This document shows positions 45,620 to 51,052 of a stretch of DNA of 51,052 nucleotides, piece by piece; the first letter of the stretch is position 1; each line of letters opens with the position of its first letter. The stretch comes from Candidatus Scalindua sp. (GTDB lineage Bacteria; Planctomycetota; Brocadiia; Brocadiales; Scalinduaceae), in assembly GCA_021777035.1 (NCBI GenBank), contig JAIQZR010000050.1:1-51052 (forward strand). The letters run 5' to 3'. The notes under the pieces were generated by a model. The model searched no databases and had not been told where the DNA came from. It saw only the letters and a list, made by a program, of their open reading frames with translations. Made by a program: the position numbers and the translations under genes.

Positions 45620-45621
45620 AT

Positions 45622-46695
45622 ATGGCAAATGGCAAGGTTAAAGAACGTGACTACTATGAGGTATTAGGGGTAAGTAAAAAGGCAACTAAGGACGAGTTGA
45701 AAAAAGCATACAGAGGGCTCGCCTTCAAATATCATCCGGATAAGAATCAGGGAGACAAAGACGCTGAACAGAAATTCAAGGAAGCGGCAAACGCCTATGA
45801 AGTGCTTAGTGATCCAAAAAAAAGGGAAATGTATGACCTGCGGGGTAGTGCCGGTCTTGATGATATGGGTTTTCACGGCTTTGAAAACAATGCTGATATA
45901 TTCAGTAATTTTGGAGATATATTTGGAGATATATTTGGCAAACGATTTTACCAGGAAAGAACCGGGCCTCAGAAGGGGCCGGACCTCAGGTATGACATAA
46001 CAATTTCTTTTACTGATGCTGCGTTAGGAAGCGAAAAACAGCTCCGGTTTACAAAGAGTGAAGCTTGTGACGCCTGCAAAGGAACAGGTGCCAAAAACGG
46101 AGCACCAACAGTATGCTCTCAATGCAATGGTACTGGGCATATAAGCAGGCAGCAAAAACCTGATGGAGGCTTTTTTACCATTAGCAATCCTTGCCCTAAT
46201 TGCAGTGGCTCAGGCAGGAGGATTGATAATCCATGCGATGCTTGTAATGGTGAAGGGAGAGCGACTAAAACACGATCTTTGTCGGTTAAAATACCCGCAG
46301 GGATTAACAATGGTTCAACATTAAGGCTTTCCGGTCAGGGAGAAGCGGGCATCAGGGGTGGAAGGGCAGGGGATTTGTATGTATACGTTAAAATTGCTTC
46401 ACATCCTTATTTCAAGAGAGAGGGCTTGGATATTCAATACAATGCGCATATCTCTTTCACCAAGGCAGCATTGGGTGGAGAAATTGAGATTCCAACTCTA
46501 AATGGAAAAGTGTCGTTAAAGATCCCTAAATGCACACAATCCAACCAAACATTGAGGATGACAGGGCAGGGGATAAAAATGAAAGATGGGAGAAAAGGCA
46601 GCCAGTTAGTAAAAATAGCAGTAGACATGCCGAAGAAATTGTCTGAACGGCAGGAAGAGCTCCTGAGAGAACTAGACAAGCTTGAACATGAATAA
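45622..46695 (+). CDS. dnaJ: Chaperone DnaJ
   Basis: A 357-aa full type-I J protein. The J domain has YHPDKNQGD (HPD at 38-40), followed by a Gly/Phe-rich stretch ([22 protein letters not shown]). Four zinc repeats follow ([32 protein letters not shown]) and the substrate-binding C-terminal beta domains ([31 protein letters not shown]). It works with DnaK and GrpE, which are not in the window. It is directly behind hsp20. Confidence 0.95.
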   Translation: MANGKVKERDYYEVLGVSKKATKDELKKAYRGLAFKYHPDKNQGDKDAEQKFKEAANAYEVLSDPKKREMYDLRGSAGLDDMGFHGFENNADIFSNFGDIFGDIFGKRFYQERTGPQKGPDLRYDITISFTDAALGSEKQLRFTKSEACDACKGTGAKNGAPTVCSQCNGTGHISRQQKPDGGFFTISNPCPNCSGSGRRIDNPCDACNGEGRATKTRSLSVKIPAGINNGSTLRLSGQGEAGIRGGRAGDLYVYVKIASHPYFKREGLDIQYNAHISFTKAALGGEIEIPTLNGKVSLKIPKCTQSNQTLRMTGQGIKMKDGRKGSQLVKIAVDMPKKLSERQEELLRELDKLEHE

Positions 46696-46786
46696 TTTGC
46701 TCTTTTATGTTTTCTGCCAATAGCACATCTTGATATAAAGCAATTTGGTAATAAGCTCGGGATACCAGTTGTTTGCATAGAAAATG

Positions 46787-47875
46787 TTAATTTAAGAACT
46801 TAACTTCTCCGTTTGCTTTCCCATGAATGCCTTTATGTATTACGAGATTTTTGCCCTGAGTCATTCCGGAATCATAAGTATCCTGGCAGCTACGGGAATA
46901 GCGAGTTGAGGAACGTGAGATCCTGGGGTTTCTCCGACGGTAAAATTCCTTGAGCCGTGGGTCTCCCATCCAGATAAGTTTTTTGGACTGGTTTTCAGTA
47001 AACTGACTGTCAAGCTTATTGTAAAAACCGTCCAGTAGGCCGTAAATAAAAGTCCTTCGATGCCTGTTCCCTTTGATATTTTCCCGTCTCTTGTGCTCTG
47101 CCCACAAAAGCTCCGGAATATTTTGAAGATAGCCATACACATACTCTGCCATCTCAACATTTTCCGGTGTCCCATAAATTTCTAAAACCTGACCACTCCT
47201 GTTTTCGTGTTGGTCATATCCGAATGTCCAGATGGCCTCCACGAAAAAAAATTTAGAAATCAGGGCACTGATTATGGTTTTGATGGGGTTACGCCTTCCC
47301 ACTTCTCCGATTTGTTTATAGATGTAGTTCCATTCAGTTTGCACATCCACTAACGACAGATTGTACTTTAATAAAAATTCATGGGCTTTGGCCATAGCAT
47401 TCTGGGCTTCATGCTCATTGGGGCTCTGTGCCAACGCCAGCAGCTTCTGGATTTTGTCCAGAATCTTGTAGCCCTCTGCGCCTACGGAAGAGGTATTATT
47501 ACGTTTTTCTACCCAAGAGTGAATATCACCTGTGGCTGTAGAATCAATGCCATTTTCCCGGCAAATCCGAATGAACGCCTCTCCATGAGGCAGACTGTCT
47601 CGAATTCTTAAAACTTCTTCTACATACTGATGGGCCATTTCATGATAAAGAACCTCTTGGACATAATCCCATTTGTAGTTATTGATAAGAATAATACTGA
47701 TTGACAGACGTCGATAATAACCGCCTTTCCACGTACCTAAAATATCCTCTGAATAAGAGAGTTCGAGATTTGGAAGGTGCATGGAACCTTTAAAGTAATG
47801 ATAATTAGCAGTTTTCCAGTCCGTTTTCAATTGCCTGATCCAGGCAGTTTTCAATATGTTGTCTATGTTCACCAT
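46787..47875 (-). CDS. SprT-like metalloprotease fused to DUF2786
   Basis: A 362-aa protein. The N-terminal SprT-like zinc metalloprotease has LYHEMAHQYVEE (HExxH, about 79-83) with a third zinc His likely in PHGEAF. It is followed by DUF2786 (KILDKIQKLLALAQSPNEHEAQNAMAKAHEFL) and a basic C-terminal half (RRRNPRISRSSTRYSRSC). SprT/Spartan-type enzymes cleave DNA-protein crosslinks; SprT plus DUF2786 combinations are seen in mobile and phage contexts. A GAGAAG site precedes the ATG. It stands between dnaJ and a radical SAM gene. Confidence 0.82.
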   Translation of the reverse strand: MVNIDNILKTAWIRQLKTDWKTANYHYFKGSMHLPNLELSYSEDILGTWKGGYYRRLSISIILINNYKWDYVQEVLYHEMAHQYVEEVLRIRDSLPHGEAFIRICRENGIDSTATGDIHSWVEKRNNTSSVGAEGYKILDKIQKLLALAQSPNEHEAQNAMAKAHEFLLKYNLSLVDVQTEWNYIYKQIGEVGRRNPIKTIISALISKFFFVEAIWTFGYDQHENRSGQVLEIYGTPENVEMAEYVYGYLQNIPELLWAEHKRRENIKGNRHRRTFIYGLLDGFYNKLDSQFTENQSKKLIWMGDPRLKEFYRRRNPRISRSSTRYSRSCQDTYDSGMTQGKNLVIHKGIHGKANGEVKFLN

Positions 47876-47892
47876 GTCACACTTCTCATTAA

Positions 47893-47919
47893 CCGCCTGT
47901 CCGTCAGTCTGTTAGGCGG
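47893..47919. repeat. Short inverted repeat
   Basis: CCGCCT (47893-47898) and AGGCGG (47914-47919) flank a 15-base loop, in the 116 bases between the sprT-like gene and the radical SAM gene (both minus strand). It could end the radical SAM transcript but has no T-tract. Confidence 0.35.
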
Positions 47920-47991
47920 ATATTACTGCTTTAGCACGCATCATCACACCCGACTGCAATTTGTCTGGCAGGGATGATGCACTCCATGTAT

Positions 47992-49398
47992 CTAGCTTGT
48001 TAACCAGCGTATTGCTCTTTTTACAATAAACATCAGATGTTCGATATTTCTCACTTCTTTCAGAAGTTTCATAACTATTTTCCATCGAAAATAGAAAGCA
48101 AAAAAAGCCCTTCTTCTCAGCCAATAAAGTTGCCGTTTTGTAAGATTATCATTAATATAATTTATCGTATGAAGGGATAGTTTCATCAAGTTCATGTCAT
48201 AGCTGAATTTACCAGATTCCACAAGATCATCGTATTCTTTGGTTCCGGGATACGGCTGAAAGTATGATACACCTATTCGGTCAAGTTCAAGTGTTCTTGA
48301 ATAATTTATTGTTTGTAAAATGTCCTCCTTTGTTTCACCAGGAAAACCGATTATAAAGAAACCGCCGATGTCAATCCCCGCACTTTTCACTTTAGCAATA
48401 GTTTCCCTCATCTTTTCTGTTGTTATGCCTTTTCTCATACGTTTCAGGACGCGATCGCTACCACTTTCAACACCAACATTTACTGCATAGCAACCGGCAC
48501 GGCGCATTAAACGAAGCTCATTTATATCAAGTATTTCAAGTCTTAGTCCATTGGGAAAACACCATGTTATACCAAGATCTTCTTTCAGCAGGGTTTCACA
48601 AAATTCAACAAGTAACTTTCTTTTAGCAGAAAAATTATCATCTTCAAAATGGATCTCTTTAACTCCATAATTTTTGATCAGTAATTTAATTTCCTCCATA
48701 ATATTTTCTACACTTCTATGCCGTACTGTCTTACCAGATACTTTTGAAGCAGCACAAAAAGTACATGGGAAAGGGCATCCTCGTGTTGCATACGTAGCAG
48801 CATATGGAAACTGCCTGAAAAATGCGCCATGTGGAGATTTGGGGTAAGAGGCAGGAGGCATTAAATCCCATCTGGGGAAGGGAATGGAATCCAGATCTGC
48901 AATTAATTCTGATGGGTTTTTAACTATTTTTCCGTTTGATCTGAAAACAAGTCCTGGAATATGTTTTAGGATATCATGAGAAAAATCTCTACACTCGGTA
49001 CTCGTAACAAATTTGGCAAGACTGTTCTCTCCGTCACCGGTAAAACAAAAATCTACTCCCGGTTCCACAAACTCCAAAGTAGCTTCCGGCATCAAACTAG
49101 ACTGAACACCTCCAAGTACAATAACAGATTCAGGGAAATGTGCCTTAAGTTTGCCGGATATATTCCTGATAGGCACGATGTCCTTGGAATAACCACTGAG
49201 ACAGATCAAGTCAAACCCTTTGCCAGTAATTTCCTTTAAAAGACCCTCCTCATCCATGTTATCCCTGAGCATGTCAACCAAAGAAATGTTACATGAACGT
49301 GGCAAACTTGCAGCAAGGTATCCATAATGGAGAGGTGGAATTATTTCATCTGCGACACTATTTATTCTTATAAATACGACGTTAAGGCTTTTTCCCAT
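47992..49398 (-). CDS. B12-binding radical SAM protein
   Basis: A 468-aa enzyme. The N-terminal cobalamin-binding Rossmann part has FDLICLSGYSKDIVPIRNISGKL and VIVLGGVQSSLMPEATLEFV. The radical SAM cluster is RGCPFPCTFCAASKVSG (Cys in C-x3-C-x2-C spacing, near residue 212). EIHFEDDNFSAKRKLLVEFC and GVESGSDRVLKRMRKGIT follow, and IIGFPGETKEDILQTI closes the family pattern. Members build bacteriochlorophyll, hopanoid, methylated or P-methylated natural products; the substrate here is unknown. A long basic C-terminal tail, RRRAFFAFYFRWK, is notable. Confidence 0.88.
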   Translation of the reverse strand: MGKSLNVVFIRINSVADEIIPPLHYGYLAASLPRSCNISLVDMLRDNMDEEGLLKEITGKGFDLICLSGYSKDIVPIRNISGKLKAHFPESVIVLGGVQSSLMPEATLEFVEPGVDFCFTGDGENSLAKFVTSTECRDFSHDILKHIPGLVFRSNGKIVKNPSELIADLDSIPFPRWDLMPPASYPKSPHGAFFRQFPYAATYATRGCPFPCTFCAASKVSGKTVRHRSVENIMEEIKLLIKNYGVKEIHFEDDNFSAKRKLLVEFCETLLKEDLGITWCFPNGLRLEILDINELRLMRRAGCYAVNVGVESGSDRVLKRMRKGITTEKMRETIAKVKSAGIDIGGFFIIGFPGETKEDILQTINYSRTLELDRIGVSYFQPYPGTKEYDDLVESGKFSYDMNLMKLSLHTINYINDNLTKRQLYWLRRRAFFAFYFRWKIVMKLLKEVRNIEHLMFIVKRAIRWLTS

Positions 49399-49849
49399 AA
49401 ATATATTGTATCTTTTTTAAATAATATGATTTTGGCAAACTCATTTTTTCCCTATAATACCATCTTCGTCAAGAGAGGGGTATATGATTTTGGTGATTTG
49501 CTTCAGGATTGAATAGATTGTACTGCCGTCTCAAGTGCCATACGAATGGATCGTTGATTCTATATAAAATCTTTAGCATCTCTATCACTTTTTGATGCCG
49601 GTAGTTTCTTTTTCATAATACACAATATCTCCTTTCTGTGCATATAGCGTGCACTAATGGAACGAATGAGTTGTCATCCTATTTTTCTTCCTCCTTGCAA
49701 ACAATGCCAGGACTGACCCTGTGGGTTTTCAAATTTGTCAGCTATTTGCTTAAAGGCGAGAACTTGCCCTTTGTCCGAGAGGGGCTTCGAACTGTGGCCT
49801 CAATAAATATTAAATCGCATGGTTATTGGTGGTTGGCTTCATGCGATCG
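49399..49849 (-). pseudogene. Gene debris, including a likely antitoxin remnant
   Basis: Within this spacer a minus-strand frame from ATG 49616, behind AAAGGAG, reads MKKKLPASKSDRDAKDFI, then TAG at 49560-49562. It stays open for a further 18 residues to 49503. The beginning resembles CopG/BrnA-type antitoxins, truncated. Upstream on the same strand (about 49672-49795) a fragment GQVLAFKQIADKFENPQG... has coding character but no start. I see no intact gene; plus-strand frames look like noise. Confidence 0.35.
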
Positions 49850-50137
49850 CTAGGCAATATACCCCCATTCCTTAAATTGTTGCTGTAAATCTGGATCGTT
49901 TCTAAAAGAAAGATAGAACAGATATTCTGAAGCTAAATCAAGCTCATCAGACCATACTACAGTGTTATGCGCTATTTTAAATTTTTTGAAATTCGATAAT
50001 TCTTTCAACTTTGAAAAAATAGGTCTTTTATCATTAAATATGTCTTCTTTCAAGTGTGCCGTTCCAGTCCTACCATTATTAAAAACAAGCTTGATATTAT
50101 AATCACCTGCATATTCTGCTTTATTGATTTCTAACAT
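49850..50137 (-). CDS. DUF2442 protein
   Basis: A 95-aa protein of the DUF2442 type: LEINKAEYAGDYNIKLVF, NGRTGTAHLKEDI, and NTVVWSDELDLASEYLF carry the conserved IxW-x-x-D-DLxP/A-E region. DUF2442 genes commonly pair with DUF4160 genes in modules thought to be toxin-antitoxin-like. Here it begins 11 bases after the DUF4160 stop. The pairing is real; the role is inference. Confidence 0.8.
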   Translation of the reverse strand: MLEINKAEYAGDYNIKLVFNNGRTGTAHLKEDIFNDKRPIFSKLKELSNFKKFKIAHNTVVWSDELDLASEYLFYLSFRNDPDLQQQFKEWGYIA

Positions 50138-50148
50138 GATGCACCTAC

Positions 50149-50409
50149 CTATACCAAAGGGTTAATTTTGTGAAACTTGCCTGTTTCTTTAATACTGTTC
50201 CAATTTTCTAGCAACTCTGCTTGATGCTCTTGTGCCCATTCAACAACTAAGCTCATTACTTTTGATGGAAGTCTTCCTTCCATCAACCCAAGTGTTTTAA
50301 TCGAGATTGATGCTTTGTGTTGGTTATACTCAGCATGAAAGTGTGGTGGATTGTGTTCATTGAAATACATATAGATCACGATTCCAAGAAATCGACTTAT
50401 TTCAGGCAT
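50149..50409 (-). CDS. DUF4160 protein
   Basis: An 86-aa DUF4160 protein. Its signature IVIYMYFNEHNPPHFHAEY (about 11-29) and the helix VVEWAQEHQAELLENWN (about 55-71) are clear. It is the first gene of the DUF4160-DUF2442 pair. DUF4160 proteins are short putative toxins or partners; no activity is established. It is flanked by an IS630 fragment on one side and debris on the other, typical of an accessory site. Confidence 0.82.
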   Translation of the reverse strand: MPEISRFLGIVIYMYFNEHNPPHFHAEYNQHKASISIKTLGLMEGRLPSKVMSLVVEWAQEHQAELLENWNSIKETGKFHKINPLV

Positions 50410-50632
50410 ATATCTATCTCTTTTCCTTGCCTAACGACATGATTAGCCGCCACTATTTTTGCGGGCAGCCGTATTTGCGGTTCAGGAATGTTATTATCAC
50501 TTGCGATTCTAGTATCGTCAATAAAAAAAATGTACACTCTTGTGGCTTAAGTATAGTCAAACGGATTTAGTTTTCGAAAAAAATATTATATTTTTCTGGA
50601 CCTACTAGTAGCAGTGTGTTATAAGCGGAGTT
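50410..50632. other. Spacer with hairpin, probably IS630 left flank
   Basis: No gene. GTGTTATAA ... TTATGACAC (50616-50639) is an inverted repeat with one mismatch and a six-base loop, ending at the transposase start. The sequence tatagtcaaacggatttagt (50552-50571) could be the IS left end, but the other end lies outside the window. Confidence 0.3.
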
Positions 50633-51052
50633 ATGACACTACAACTAAATATATACCAGAGGGCTGAATTAAAGAATGTTCATAAACAAGAGCGTTATAG
50701 GCGATGTGCAGACAATTAAAAGCAGAAAAGCTAGCAGAGGATAAGATACTCTTTATGGATGGAGTACACCCCCAGCACAACTCAAAACCAGCATATTGCT
50801 GGATAGAGAAAGGTAAAAAGAAAGAATTAAAATCTAATACAGGCCGCAAACGAATAAATATAAACGGAGCGTTAGATGCCGAGGGTTATGACGTAGTAAT
50901 CAGGGAAGATGAAAGCATAAACGCCCAATCAACCATAAAGCTTTTCGAAGAAATAGAATCGAGATATGATAAAGCCCAGAAAATTTATATAATTGCAGAT
51001 AATGCGAGGTACTATCGTGCAAAATTAGTGAAACAATACCTTGAAAGTAGTC
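50633..51052 (+). pseudogene. IS630-family transposase with internal deletion, cut by window edge
   Basis: ATG 50633 begins MTLQLNIYQRAELKNVHKQE and RYRRCADN, matching the N-terminus of IS630 transposases. The frame stops at TAA. From about 50710, in another frame, the sequence is LKAEKLAEDKILFMDGVHPQ then HNSKPAYCWIEKG..., the DDE catalytic core (first Asp in FMDGVH, second in IADNARYYRAKLV). The HTH and linker between (over 100 residues in full transposases) are gone, so a deletion with frameshift joins the two parts. The 3' end lies beyond the window. Confidence 0.75.

Noticed and set aside
49638..49853. 71-aa plus-strand frame MHIACTNGTNELSSYF.
   Set aside because: Composition is not protein-like and it lies in debris whose better frames are on the minus strand.
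50631..50849. 72-aa minus-strand frame over the IS630 fragment.
   Set aside because: The plus strand here clearly encodes transposase segments.

Overview
The window looks like a chromosomal segment of a low-GC (roughly 40 %, estimated by eye) Gram-negative bacterium, most plausibly a planctomycete of the anammox order Brocadiales (Ca. Scalindua/Kuenenia/Brocadia-like). The basis is the mixture of a signal-peptide-rich envelope proteome (CtpA, two-PDZ HtrA, a membrane-anchored SurA/PpiD-like chaperone, lipoproteins), the DUF542/hemerythrin nitrosative-stress protein, an McsA-McsB-ClpC operon outside the Firmicutes, and an HPS-RraA fusion. No anammox-specific gene (hydrazine synthase, ladderane cluster) is present, so this placement is inference.

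Layout. 1-5 kb: small hypotheticals, nnrD, a DUF433/DUF5615 toxin-antitoxin pair, a 158-bp MITE with terminal inverted repeats and a 9-bp target duplication, and a decayed gene. 5-17.8 kb: housekeeping genes (larB, tsaD, ctpA, tRNA-Phe, ribF, a PpiD-like chaperone, topA, htrA, tmk), then a two-gene DUF542/hemerythrin plus Fe-S protein operon with its own consensus promoter, a TTG start and a bidirectional terminator. 17.9-27.5 kb: secreted FKBP, a translationally coupled thiL-tsaE-mutL operon in which tsaE has no ATG/GTG/TTG start, rpsU, two radical SAM/tRNA units, a LysM-LytM lipoprotein, and HIT, dGTPase and ispD genes.

27.4-35.2 kb is the accessory part of the window. It holds a DUF2779 protein (Cas4-like nuclease half plus DEDD exonuclease-like half), a divergent WYL regulator, a gene split by one in-frame TAG, a protein with a PD-(D/E)XK-like motif, a beta-lactamase-fold hydrolase that appears to start at CTG, a field of short hairpins, a hicB/hicA deletion scar, and two tandem paralogous SHOCT lipoproteins. 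The WYL-to-hydrolase cluster is the best candidate here for an uncharacterised system.

35.2-46.7 kb returns to core functions: radA, the clpC-mcsB-mcsA protein quality-control operon (arginine phosphorylation and ClpC degradation), the HPS-RraA fusion, queD, a small membrane protein, serA, and hsp20-dnaJ. 46.8-51 kb contains a SprT-like/DUF2786 metalloprotease, a B12-binding radical SAM enzyme, a region of gene debris, a DUF4160/DUF2442 pair and, at the edge, an IS630 transposase with an internal deletion.

The functional themes are envelope proteostasis, cytoplasmic proteostasis, tRNA t6A modification (tsaD and tsaE at separate loci), and nucleotide and cofactor metabolism. Many decayed toxin-antitoxin and mobile-element remnants lie between them.
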